From NCBI RefSeq assembly GCF_033958435.1, contig NC_134145.1:40699501-40763500 (forward strand): a stretch of DNA of 64,000 nucleotides, in the 5' to 3' direction. This stretch comes from Carettochelys insculpta (taxonomy: Eukaryota; Chordata; Testudines; Carettochelyidae). Of this stretch, positions 35,708-45,334 are shown one piece after another. Within the stretch, counting starts at the first letter, position 1, and every line of letters starts with the position of its first letter. The translations under genes were made by a program, and so were the position numbers. The notes beneath the pieces were generated by a model. It was given only the letters and a program-made list of their open reading frames with translations. It ran no database searches and was not told where the DNA came from.

Positions 35708-37250
35708 TAAAGCTGCGTCTACACGTGCACGCTACTTCGAAGTAGCGGCACCAACTTCGAAATAGCGCCCGTCGCGTCTACACGCGTCGGGCGCTATTTC
35801 GAAGTTAACTTCGACGTTAGGCGGCGAGACGTCGAAGTCGCTAACTTCATGAGGAGATAGGGGCTGCGTCTACACGTGCACGCTACTTCGAAGTAGCGGC
35901 AGTAACTTCGAAATAGCGCCCGTCACGTCTACACGTGTTGGGCGCTATTTCGAAGTTGAAATCGACGTTAGGCGGCGAGACGTCGAAGTCGCTAACCCCA
36001 TGAGGGGATGGGAATAGCGCCCTACTTCGACGTTCAACATCAAAGTAGGGACGTGTAGACGATCCGCGTCCCGCAACGTCGAAATTGCTGGGTCCTCCAT
36101 GGCGGCCATCAGCTGGGGGTTTGAGAGATGCTCTCTCTCCAGCCCCTGCGGGGCTGTATGGTCACCGTGGGCAGCAGCCCTTAGCCCAGGGCTTCTGGCT
36201 GCTTCTGCGGCAGCTGGGGATCTATGCTGCAGGCACAGGGTCTGCAACCAGTTCTCAGCTCTGTGTATCTTGTGTTGTTTAGTGCAAGTGTGTCTGGGAG
36301 GGGCCCTTTAAGGGAGCGGCTTGCTGTTGAGTCTGCCCTGTGACCCTGTCTGCAGCTGTGCCTGGCATCCCTATTTCGATGTGTGCTACTTTGACGTGTA
36401 GACGTTCCCTCGCTGCGCCTATTTCGATGTTGGGCTGAGCAACGTCGAAGTTGAACATCGACGTTGCCGGCCCTGGAGGACGTGTAGACGTTATTCATCG
36501 AAATAGTCTATTTCGATGAATAACGTCTACACGTCCTCCAGGGCCGGCAACGTCGGTGTTCAACTTCGACGTTGCTCAGCCCAACATCGAAATAGGCACA
36601 GCGAGGGAACGTCTACACGCCAAAGTAGCACACATCGAAATAAGGGAGCCAGGCACAGCTGCAGACAGGGTCACGGGGCGGACTCAACAGCAAGTCGCTC
36701 CCTTAAAGGGCCCCTCCCAGACACACTTTCATTAAACAGTGCAAGATACACAGAGCCAACAACTAGTTGCAGACCCTGTATATGCAGCACGGACCCCCAG
36801 CTGCAGCAGCAGCAGCCAGAAGCCCTGGGCTAAGGGCTGCTGCCCACGGTGACCACAGAGCCCCGCAAGGGCTGGAGAGAGAGTATCTCTCAACCCCCCA
36901 GCTGATGGCCGCCATGGAGGACCCCTCTATTTCGATGTTGCGGGACGCGGATCGTCTACACGTCCCTACTTCGATGTTGAACGTCGAAGTAGGGCGCTAT
37001 TCCCATCCCCTCATGGGAATAGCGACTTCGACGTCTCGCCACCTAACGTCGATTTCAACTTCGAAATAGCGCCCAACACGTGTAGACGTGACGGGCGCTA
37101 TTTCGAAGTTACTGCCGCTACTTCGAAGTAGCGTGCATGTGTAGACGCAGCTCCTATCTCCTCATGAGGTTAGTGACTTCGACGTCTCGCCTCCTAACGT
37201 CGAAGTTGGTGCCGCTACTTCGAAGTAGCATGCACGTGTAGACGCAGCTA
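35708..37250. repeat. giant imperfect palindrome of two head-to-head Harbinger derivatives
   Basis: The centre is at about 36507, inside CGAAATAGTCTATTTCG. Left arm 35708-36506 and right arm 36508-37250 match closely over about 640 bp, with a further outer repeat of the element end on both sides. Each main arm (35863-36506 and 36508-37153) matches the 682-bp element at 57956-58637 and keeps the start of the transposase gene (a Met-Asp-Pro-Gln-Leu-Gln repeat remnant near 36795 and its mirror). The outermost ends read AGCTGCGTCTACACGTGC in both directions. At the centre the transposase-side terminus is missing from both arms. Mirror-image open frames (36181-36498 and 36516-36833) follow from the palindrome and are not genes. 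Confidence 0.85.
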
Positions 37251-37667
37251 ATGTGTGCTACTTTGGCATGTAGACGTTCCCTCGCAGCGCCTATTTCGAT
37301 GTTGTGCTGCCCAATGTCGACCCGGAACGTCGACAGCACCAGCCCTGGCAGATGTGTAGACGTTATTCATCGAAATAGATTATTTCGATGTTGCTACATC
37401 GAAATAAGCTATTTCGATGTAGCATTCATGTGTAGACATAGTCCAGCTGTTCCTGGCACCCTGATTTCGATGTGGGCCGCTGTGGTGTGTAGACGCTCCC
37501 CTGCAGTGCCTACTTCGATGTAGTGCTGCCCAACTTCGACGCTGAACGTCAACGGCACCAGCCCTGGAGGATGTGTAGACGCTATTCATCGAAATAGCTT
37601 ATTTCGATTTCGCTACATCGAAATAGCTAAATAAGCTATTTCGATGTAGCATCCCTGTGTAGACGTA
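37251..37667. mobile_element. two concatenated transposase-side Harbinger ends
   Basis: 37251-37441 begins abruptly in AATGTGTGCTACTTTGGCAT and ends at a terminus ATGTGTAGACATAGT. 37442-37667 begins abruptly in CCAGCTGTTCCTGGCACCCT and ends at the terminus CTGTGTAGACGTAGCT. Both correspond to the right-hand end of the 57956-58637 element (CAGCTGTTCCTGGCACCCTT ... GACGTAGTT). Each unit has lost its inner part and kept its outer end. Confidence 0.75.
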
Positions 37668-37837
37668 GCTATAGAAATAAGGGTGCCAGGAACAGCTGCA
37701 GACAGGGTTAAAGGGCGGACTAGCGCTTCCGGGGCAACAGCTAGCCGCTCCCTTAAAAGGCCCCTCCCAGACACACTCAGACTGCACAGCACGTGGTCTG
37801 CAGAGCCATAGGCAAGCACACCTTGAGCGACGCAGTC

Positions 37838-39237
37838 ATGGACCCCCAGCAGCAGCAGCAGCCGCCAGAGGTCCACCCAGCCGCCCCTGTAGGAGCAGTG
37901 CTTGCCCTGCTCCATGCCATGCAGGAGGCAGCTGAGCACATCCTTGCCACAGAGGAGGAGCTGCCCGCAGGGGAGGAGGACGCAACCCCCAACCCTGCAG
38001 CACCCCACGCCCCCCTCCCCCCACCTCATACGCCGCCGACTGTGGAGCTACCCCACGAGCACCGACTGGTGGGAGCAGCTGGTGCTCGGAGAGTGGGACG
38101 ACGACCGCTGGGTCAGGAACTTTCGCATGAGCCGGCAGATATTTCTGGAGCTATGCCAGTGGCTCACCCCCGCACTGAGGCACCAGGACACCTTCATGCA
38201 GCGTGACCTCACTGTGGAGAAACAGGTCGGCATCGCTGTCTGGAAGCTGACCACTCCAGACAGCTACCGATCCGTGGGGCAGCAGTTTGGCGTCGGCAAG
38301 GCCACCATCGGGGCTGTCCTCAAGGAGGTAAGAGGACCCACGGGGGGAGGGGGAGGCAGCCCTGGCAGGGGGAGGGAGGGGGGCCCTGGCAGGGGAAGGG
38401 AGGGGAGGGGAGGGGAGGGGGGCCCTGGCAGGGGAGGCCCAAACACACCCTGCACACCCCTCATTGGTGCTTCCCCTGCAGGTCGTCCGCACCATCAACG
38501 CCATGCTCCTCCACAGGCTCGTGAGGCTTGGGGACCCGGAAGCCGCCATCGCGGGCTTTGCCACCCTGGGCTTCCCCACTTGCTTCAGGGCTCTGGATGA
38601 GACCCAAATCCCCATCCACGCCCCGGAGCACAGTGGAGGATGCTACCTAAATAGGAAGAGCTACCATTCTGTGGTCCTCCAGGCCTTGGTGGACAGCCGG
38701 GGCCGTTTCTTGGACATTTATGTGGGCTGGCCTGGCAGCACCCATGACGCCCGGGTATTCCGGAACTTGGGCCTGTGCCGCTGGCTGGAGGCGGGGACCT
38801 ACATCCCCCAGTGGGAGATCCCTGTGGGGGACACCACCATGCCCCTCTGCATCATCGCAGATGCGGCATACCCCCTCCGGCCCTGGCTCATGCACCCGTA
38901 CATGGGCCACCTGTCAGCTAGCCAGGAGCGCTTCAACATGTGCCTGAACCACACGCGTCACGTGGTGGAGCGCACATTTGGCCACTTCAAAGGGTGCTGG
39001 AGGTGTCTCCTCACCCGCCTTGATGCGGGCCCCACCAACATCCCGCAGATTGTGGGCGCATGCAGCGCACTCCGTAACCTGGTCGAGAGCAAGGGGGAGG
39101 CCTTCTTTCAGGGTGGGGCTGTGGAGGCTGACAGAGCTGATGTGCAGCCACCCGCTGCCCCCAGTCGCCAGGTGGACCCCGAAGGGACCTGGATCCGGGA
39201 GGCCCTGCAGGCCCAGTTTGATGAGGCCGCAGGGTGA
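37838..39237 (+). pseudogene. PIF/Harbinger (HARBI1-like) DDE transposase, copy 1, two exons with a frame break in exon 1
   Basis: Start ATG at 37838 (MDPQQQQQ, then an acidic stretch ending EEELPAGEEDATPNPA). The continuing frame switches by +1 in a C-rich run at about 38005-38035. From there the reading is RRLWSYPTSTDWWEQLVLGE and an HTH-like segment LTVEKQVGIAVWKL ... SYRSVGQQFGVGKATIGAVL. Exon 1 ends at 38327 (GAG|GTAAGAGG). The 154-bp intron 38328-38481 ends in CCCCTGCAG and is phase 0. Exon 2 (38482-39237) is open and encodes DDE_Tnp_4: Asp at 38596-38598 (ALDETQIPI), Asp at 38746-38748 (GSTHDARVF) and Glu at 38968-38970 (VERTFGHFK). ALDE in place of the usual ALDG is a substitution beside the first Asp. 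Transposase cuts and joins the element ends. Only the frame break clearly inactivates this copy. Confidence 0.85.
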
Positions 39238-39239
39238 AC

Positions 39240-39437
39240 GCTGGCAGACCCCTCACGCCTGCACCCCCCCCCATACTCCACAACACTCCCTGCCCCTACG
39301 CCCACACCACAGAGCACCCAAGAGCCTTCCCACACACTTTTCTTGTAAATAAAAGCAGACATTTGTTCGTCAGACCAGATATATGTTGAACTCTCATTAT
39401 TATTATCTTAACTAACTATTTACAGGCCAAATATATT

Positions 39438-39468
<31 letters not shown>

Positions 39469-39672
39469 AGATATAGGTATATTATAAGTCAGATAAGATG
39501 AAAGAAAAAAGGGGAAGACAAGGAAGGGGAGAACTATGTACATGGGGGGGCAGGTACCAGCATAACAACATAACAACAGGGGTCTAATAGAAACTATTTA
39601 AAAAAGAAGATAAAACTGAAGGGGATATATACAAAGGGGGATGGGGGGGCCACATCCTGGGCCCCACACCCC
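39240..39672. repeat. spacer between convergent genes with (GATATA)n microsatellite
   Basis: Holds the 3' ends of both genes. A polyadenylation-like AATAAA at 39348-39353 follows the transposase stop. The tract 39436-39482 is (AT)n passing into (GATATA)n. Copy 2 has a (CA)n(TA)n tract at the equivalent place (43170-43200). Confidence 0.75.
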
Positions 39673-41224
39673 CTAATGTCCAGCGCTGGGGGTGGGCGGC
39701 CACGACCCACGCCTCGGCCTCAGCCCTGGCCAGGGCTGGCTGGGGGCTGGGCAGACCGGGAGATAAGGCCGGCGGGTGTCAGCTGGCCCCAGGTCCCGCT
39801 CAGCGAAAGGGCCCTCGGTGGCGGGTGGCGGTGCGACAGCAGATGGAGCAGCAGATGGAGCAGTGGGTGGAGCAGCGGGTGGAGCAGGCAGGGCAGGCAG
39901 AGCGGCAGCCGGCACGACATGGGGGGCCAGGTAGTCCGCGATATGCTCGAATGTCCGCATAAAGGCCCCATGCCCCCTGGCGCCAGGCCAGCGCCCGCTC
40001 CTGAATTTGAAGTCGCCGCTCCTCCACCCGCAGGCGCTGCTCGGCGACCTCCAGCTGCCGACGGTCGATCTCCAGCAGCTGGGGGTCCGTCGCCATCCAG
40101 GAGTGGGGCTGGCTCCGCCGTCGTCCCCTCTGTGGGGCTGGTCGGTCCTCCACCGAGGGGCTGGCGTGGAGTGATGGCCCCAGTGGGCTCTCCGGGACCA
40201 CTGACACCTCATCGGCGCTCTCCGGTCCTTCCGATTGTGCAGCTGCGGAACACAGGTGGGGAAGAAGAGTGGAGACAGCCGTTAGTGTGGGCCCCGAGCC
40301 GTGGCCCTTGTCCTCCCACCCCTCTGCTGCAGGTTCCTCATCCCCGTCCCTGGGAGATGCTGCTGCTGGTGCTGATGGGTGTCCCACCCCCTCCCCCCGG
40401 GGGAACCTAGGTTCCGCTCCCCCCATCCCCAGGGATGGGGCATGGCACTGTCCTGCTAGGGGGCCGGCCGGCAGGGGCTGATGTACTCCTGTGAGGGACA
40501 TGCCACTGCTGTCCTTGGGGCCGTGGTCATCTGGGCATGTGGAGGGCCCTGGTCATATCTATTACCCTCGCCCCTCAACCCCAGGGGTGTGCACTGGGGG
40601 GGTACATACCTGATGGTCCTCTCCCACAGTCGGGGGACACCCGGTGGGCGGACGCCTTGCTGGAGCTCCCTGATGGCAGGATGATGTGCAGCCCTGCATC
40701 ACTGGAGGAGGACTCCTCCTCCTCCTCCTCCTCCGGTGCCCCAGGGGTGGGGTCATGGGGGGTCCCCAGGGTGCGGGGCTTGCCTCCGGAGTGGACTCCA
40801 TCTCTGGGGCCTGCTGGGGCTCGTCGGCCGAGGTATCAAGAGTGGCCAGAGGGGAGGATGTGTGCCAGGGGCCCAGGATGGCCCTGAGCTCCCTGTAAAA
40901 GGGGCAAGTGATGAGGGCGGCCCCAGATCGGCCGGCTGCATCCTGGGCCTGGGCGTAACCCTGCCGCAGCTCCTTCACTTTACTGCGGACATGATCCGGT
41001 GTGCGGGCAGGGTGACCCCGGGCGGCCAGGCCCTCGGCCAGCTGAGCAAATGCATCTGTGTTCCTCCTTTTGCTCCCCATTACCTGGAGCACCTCGTCCT
41101 CACTCCAGAGCCCCAGCAGCTCCCAAAGCTCGGCCTCCGTCCAGGAGGGGCCCTGCTGCCGCTTCCCAGCCTCGCTGCTGGTCTGGGTGCCCTGGGGGCG
41201 CTTAGGGGGCTGGGGGGCAGCCAT
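39673..41224 (-). pseudogene. Harbinger Myb/SANT-like DNA-binding partner gene, copy 1, two exons
   Basis: Start ATG at 41224 (MAAPQPPKRPQG). A Myb/SANT-like trihelix domain follows: GPSWTEAELWELLGLWSEDE, VLQVMGSKRRNTDAFAQLAE and GLAARGHPARTPDHVRSKVK, ending CPFYRELRAILG. An acidic Glu/Ser stretch is encoded in a different frame from the domain, so exon 1 has a frameshift near 40750. The splice donor is at 40610/40609 (CATCAG|GTATGT) and the acceptor at 40243/40242 (TTCCGCAG|CTG), giving a 367-bp phase-1 intron. Exon 2 encodes PESADEVSVVPESPLGPSLH and a coiled-coil-like QLEVAEQRLRVEERRLQIQE, with another frame break near 39970 before the end at 39673. The partner protein binds element ends and recruits the transposase to the nucleus (family knowledge). 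Confidence 0.82.
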
Positions 41225-41797
41225 CGCAGTGCTGGGGGGTTCTGGTGGCTGCAGAGGAGTGTGCAGGCTGTCTGCATGGCTGGGCTGCCACCTGCACACT
41301 CTCTCAGCTTCCTGCACAGGAACACGGGGGCAGGGACCTTTAAGGGGCCGCTGCACGCGGCAACCATCGAGCTCAGGGGCTGGAGAGAGCGTCTCTCAAC
41401 CCCTCAGCTGATGGCCGCCATGGCGGACCCCGCTATTTCGATGTTGCGGGATGCGCAACGACTATACGTTCCCTACTTCGACGTTGAACGTCGAAGTAGG
41501 GTGCTATTCACATCTCCTGATGGGGATAGCGACTTCGACGTCTCGCCGCCTTACATCGATGTCAACTTCGAAATAGCGCCTGCCACGTGTAGCCGTGACG
41601 GGCACTATTTCGAAGTTGGCGCCACTACTTCGAAGCAGCCGGCACGTGTAGATGCAGCTCTGCAGACAGGGTCACAGGGCGGACTAGCACTTCCGGGGCA
41701 ACAGCTAGCTGCTCCCTTAAAGGGCCCCTCCCAGATACACTCATCCTGCACAGCACGAGGTCTGCAGAGCCACAAGCACACACCCTGTTGAAGCAGT

Positions 41798-43130
41798 ATG
41801 GACCCCCAGCAGCAGCAGCAGCAGCAGCAGCCAGAGGTCCACACACCCGCCCCTGCAGGAGCAGTGCTTGCCCTGCTCAATGCTATGCAGGAGGCAGCTG
41901 ATCGCCTTTCATTCGTGGAAGAGGAGCTGCCCCCAATGGATGAGGAAGCAGCCCCAGACCTTGTTGCCCTCCGACCCCACCCCCTGCCGCCGGCTGTGGA
42001 GCTACTCCACAAGCACGGACTGGTGGGAGCGGCTGGTGCTCGGCGAGTGGGACAACGAGTGCTGGCTCCAGAATTTCCACATGAGCTGGCAGACATTCCT
42101 GGAGCTCTGCCAGTGGCTCACCCCTGCCTTACGGCACCAGGACACCTCCATGCGATGTGCCCTCACGGTCGAGAAACGGGTCAGCACCACTGTCTGGAAG
42201 CTGGCTGCTCCAGACAGCTACCGATCCGTAGGGCAGCAGTTTGGCGTGGGCAAGGCTACCGTCGGGGCTGTCCTCATGGAGGTAAGAGGACCTGGGAGGG
42301 GGGGAACCCTGGGGGAGCCTGGGACGGGGAGCCCTGGGGTGGAGGGCCAGACACACCCTGCACACCCCTCACTGGTGCTCTCTCTTGTCCTTCCCCTGCA
42401 GGTCGTCCACGCAATCAATGCCCTGCTCCTGCACAGGCTCGTGAGGCTTGGGGACCCGGATGCCGCCATCGTGGGGTTTGCCAGCCTGGGCTTCCCAAAT
42501 TGCTTTGGGGCTCTGGATGGGACTCATATCCCCATCCATGCCCCGGAGCACAGCAGAGGACGCTTCCTCAACAGGAAGGGATACCATTCGGTGGTCCTCT
42601 AGGCCTTGGTGGACAGCTGGGGCCGCTTCCTGGACATTTATGTGGGCTGGCCTGGCAGCACCCACGATGCCCGGGTATTCAGAAATTCGGGCCTGTGCCG
42701 CCATCTGGAGGTGGGGACCTACATCCCCCAGTGGGAGATCCCTGTGGGGGACACCACTATGCCCCTCTGCGTCGTCACAGATGCAGCGTACCCCCTCCGG
42801 CCCTGGCTCATGCACCCTTACACAGGCCATGTCACAGCCAGCCAGGAGGCGTTCAACACGTGCTTGAACCATGCACACCAGGTGGTTGAGCGCACTTTTG
42901 GCTGCCTCAAAGGGTGCTGGAGGTGTCTCCTCACCCACCTGTATGCAGGTCTCCCCGGAGCACTCCACAACCTGGTGGAGAGCAAGGGAGAGGCCTTCTT
43001 CCAGGGCTGGGCTGTGGAGGCTGGCAGGGCCGACGTGCAGCCACCTGCTGCCCCCAGTCTCCAGGTCGACCCCGAGGGGATCCGGGTCCGGGAGGCCCTG
43101 TGGGCCCATTTTGACCAGGCTCAGGGGTGA
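41798..43130 (+). pseudogene. PIF/Harbinger (HARBI1-like) DDE transposase, copy 2, with an in-frame TAG
   Basis: ATG at 41798 opens MDPQ followed by a run of eight Gln from (CAG)n, then an acidic stretch FVEEELPPMDEEAAPD. As in copy 1, a +1 switch (about 41975-41990) is needed to reach RRLWSYSTSTDWWERLVLGE. Exon 1 ends at 42281 (GAG|GTAAGAGG). The 120-bp intron 42282-42401 is a multiple of three and has no stop, so an unspliced read-through would stay open. Exon 2 (42402-43130) has Asp at 42516-42518 (ALDGTHIPI), Asp at 42666-42668 (GSTHDARVF) and Glu at 42888-42890 (VERTFGCLK). The catalytic triad is intact, but a TAG at 42600-42602 cuts the protein between the first and second Asp. A 27-nt in-frame loss near 42945 removes residues found in copy 1 (NIPQIVGAC region). 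Confidence 0.85.
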
Positions 43131-43325
43131 ACGCTGGCAGGCCACCGACTCCAGCCCCCATCCTCCTATACACACACACACACACACATATATATATAAA
43201 AAAGGGGGGGGGACTATTTACATGGAGGGGCAGGTAGCATAATGGAACAGCGGTCCAACACAAACTATTTACAAATGGGGGATATGTACAAAGGAGGCGG
43301 GGGCCACGTCCTCGGCCCCACACCC
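43131..43325. repeat. spacer with (CA)n(TA)n tract
   Basis: The tract 43168-43200 is (CA)n passing into (TA)n and (A)n, followed by G9. It lies between the convergent genes of copy 2. Confidence 0.75.
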
Positions 43326-44772
43326 CTAATGTCCGGCGCCTGGGGTTGGACGGTGCGACCGGCAAATATGGCCTGCCGGTGTCCGCAGGCCCCAGGTCCC
43401 CCTTGGCGGCAGGCCCCAGGGTGGCGGACGGCGGTCAGAGCGGCAGTTGGAGCAGCGGGCAGCGCGGCATGGGGGGGCCAGGTGTTCCACTATGAGCTCG
43501 AAGGTCCACATGAAGGCCCCCCAAGCCTCCTAGTGCCAGGGCAGTGCTCTCTCTTGGAGCTCCAGCCACCGATCCTCCACCCTCAGGCGCCGCTCCGACA
43601 CCTCCAGCTGACGCCGGAGGGTTGCAAGCAGCTGGGGGTCCGTGGCTGTCCTCTGGTGGCTCTGCCATTGGCCCCGTCCTGGGGCTGGTTAGTGCTCCGC
43701 TGAGGGGCTGGCCTGCTGGGATGGCCCCAGTGGGCTCTCTGGGACCACGGACACCTCACCGGCGCTCTCCAGGCCCTCCGATGGTGCAGCTGCGGAACAC
43801 AGGGGGGAAGAAGAGTGGAGACAGCCTTTAGTGTGGGCCTGACCCATGGCCCTTGTGCCCCCACCCCTCTACTGCTGGTTCCCCATCCCTGTCCCCGGGA
43901 GATGCTGCTGCTGCTGATGGGTGTCCCCACCCCGGGGCACCCTAGGTTCCAGTCCCCCCATCCCCAGGGATGGGGCATGGTGCTGTCCTGCTGGGGGTCA
44001 GGGGCTGATGCACTCTTCTGAGGGACATGCCACTGCTTTCTTTGGGGCCATGGTCATCTGGGCATGTGGAGGGCCCTGGTCATGTCTTTTGTCCCTGCCC
44101 CTTAACCCCAGGGGTGTGCACCGGGGGGGTACATACCTGACAGTCTGCTCCCATGGTCGGGGGACACCCACTGGGCGGATGCCCTGCTGGAGCTCCGGGA
44201 CAGGATGGCGATCCGGAGCCCCCCATCACTGGAGGATTCCCCCTCCTCCTCCTCCTCTGGCATCCCAGGGATGGGCTCCTGGGGGGGCCCCTGGGGTGCT
44301 GGGCTTGCCTCCAGGGCGGACTCCGTCTCCGGGGCCTGCTGGGGCTCGTCGGCCGAGGTGTCAAGAGTGGTCACGGGGGAGGAGGTGTACCGGGGGCCCA
44401 GGATGGCCCTGAGCTCCCTATAAAAGGGGCAAGTGGTGGGGGCAGCCCCTGATCGGCTGGCCGCATCCCGGGCCTGGGCGTAACCCGGCTGCAGCTCCTT
44501 CACTTTACTCCTGACATGGTCAGGAGTGCGGGCAGGGTGACCCCGGGTGGCCAGGCCCTCGGCCAGATGAGCGAACGTATCCGCATTCTGCCTCTTGCTC
44601 CCCATTACCTGGAGTACCTCCTCCTCGCCCCAGAGCCCCAGCAGGTCCTGGATCTCGGCCTTCATCCAGGAGGGGCCCCGCTGCCTCTTCCCAGGCTGGC
44701 TGGCTGGCTGGGAGCCCTGGCTCCCCTTGGGGGGGTGCCCTGGGGGTGCTTGGGGGGCTGGCGAGTGGCCAT
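43326..44772 (-). pseudogene. Harbinger Myb/SANT-like partner gene, copy 2
   Basis: Start ATG at 44772 (MATRQPPKHPQGT). A 1-nt change in the C-run just downstream shifts the frame, which then reads wrongly into GARAPSQPAS. The correct frame resumes from about 44665 with AEIQDLLGLWGEEEVLQVMG, SKRQNADTFAHLAEGLATRG, HPARTPDHVRSKVKEL, CPFYRELRAILGP and an acidic EEEEEGESSSDGG. The donor is at 44137/44136 (CTGTCAG|GTATGT) and the acceptor at 43790/43789 (TTCCGCAG|CTG); phase 1, as in copy 1. Exon 2 has a TAA-type stop soon after PSAEH, and its coiled-coil QLEVSERRLRVEDRWLELQE is recognisable. It is inactivated by at least one shift and one stop. Confidence 0.8.
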
Positions 44773-45334
44773 CACTGTGGGGGTGGTGGATTGGGGCTGC
44801 TTTGGGTGTGCAGGCTGGCAGCGCGGCAGTGCTGCCGCCTGCACGCGCTCTTAGCTTCCTGCACAGGAATGCAGGGGGCAGGGAGCTTTAAGGGGCCGCT
44901 GCACGTGGCGACCATCGATCTCAGGGACTGGAGAGAGCGTCTCTCAACCCCTCAGCTGATGGCCGCCATGGAGGACCCCGCTCTTTCAATGTTGCGGGAC
45001 ACGGATTGTCTACATGTGCCCTACTTCGATGTTCAACGTCGAAGTAGGGCGCTATTCCCATCTCCTGATGGGGATAGTGACTTCAATGTCTCGCCGCCTT
45101 ACATTGACTTCAACTTCGAAATAGCTCTCGCCATGTGTAGACGTGGCGGGCGCTATTTCGAAGTTGGCGCGGCTACTTCGAAGTAGCCAGCTCGTGTAGA
45201 CACGGCTTATGTGAGTTATCTGTTGAACAAGCTTTACAGGTTGGCTGCCCAACCTGTCACCCTAATTATCAACTAATTAAGTGGCTATCACATGCTATGA
45301 AAACATTAGGCAAGATTACTGAAAAGTATATGTG

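Larger units (their letters stand above)
37668..41659 (+). mobile_element. autonomous-type PIF/Harbinger element, copy 1
   Basis: The element holds a transposase gene on the plus strand and a Myb/SANT-like gene on the minus strand, converging on a microsatellite-rich spacer (39240-39670). The right (Myb-side) end is complete to GTGTAGATGCAGCT. The left end is cut: the interior word AATAAGGGTGCCAGGAACAG directly follows the terminus of the preceding unit, so about 190 bp of the transposase-side end expected from the 57956 element is missing. Copy 2 begins without a gap at 41660. PIF/Harbinger elements normally carry this gene pair and make 3-bp target duplications (family knowledge). Confidence 0.85.
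41660..45207 (+). mobile_element. autonomous-type PIF/Harbinger element, copy 2, fused to copy 1
   Basis: Same gene order as copy 1. The left end is missing: the sequence starts at CTGCAGACAGGGTCACAGGG, an interior point, joined directly to the finished right end of copy 1 (GATGCAGCT). The right end is complete to AGCTCGTGTAGACACGGCT at about 45205. The interior is about 3.5 kb. Base composition is GC- and CpG-rich up to the junction with AT-rich flanking DNA at about 45208. Confidence 0.85.

Noticed and set aside
36181..36833. Two near-identical 105-codon open frames on opposite strands
   Set aside because: They mirror each other because the DNA is a palindrome. They contain only a remnant of the transposase start and element-end sequence.
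37251..37667. Interpretation as a satellite array
   Set aside because: The units differ in start point and length and are recognisable as Harbinger ends, not tandem monomers.
39676..40410. 244-codon plus-strand frame, GC-rich
   Set aside because: It is the antisense of exon 2 and the intron of the Myb-like gene; open because of base composition.
40736..41791. 351-codon plus-strand frame
   Set aside because: It is antisense to the Myb exon and crosses the junction between the two Harbinger copies.
41798..42889. 363-codon frame starting at the transposase ATG
   Set aside because: Only the first part is likely genuine. After about 41985 it is in the wrong frame for the transposase and shows no DDE motifs.
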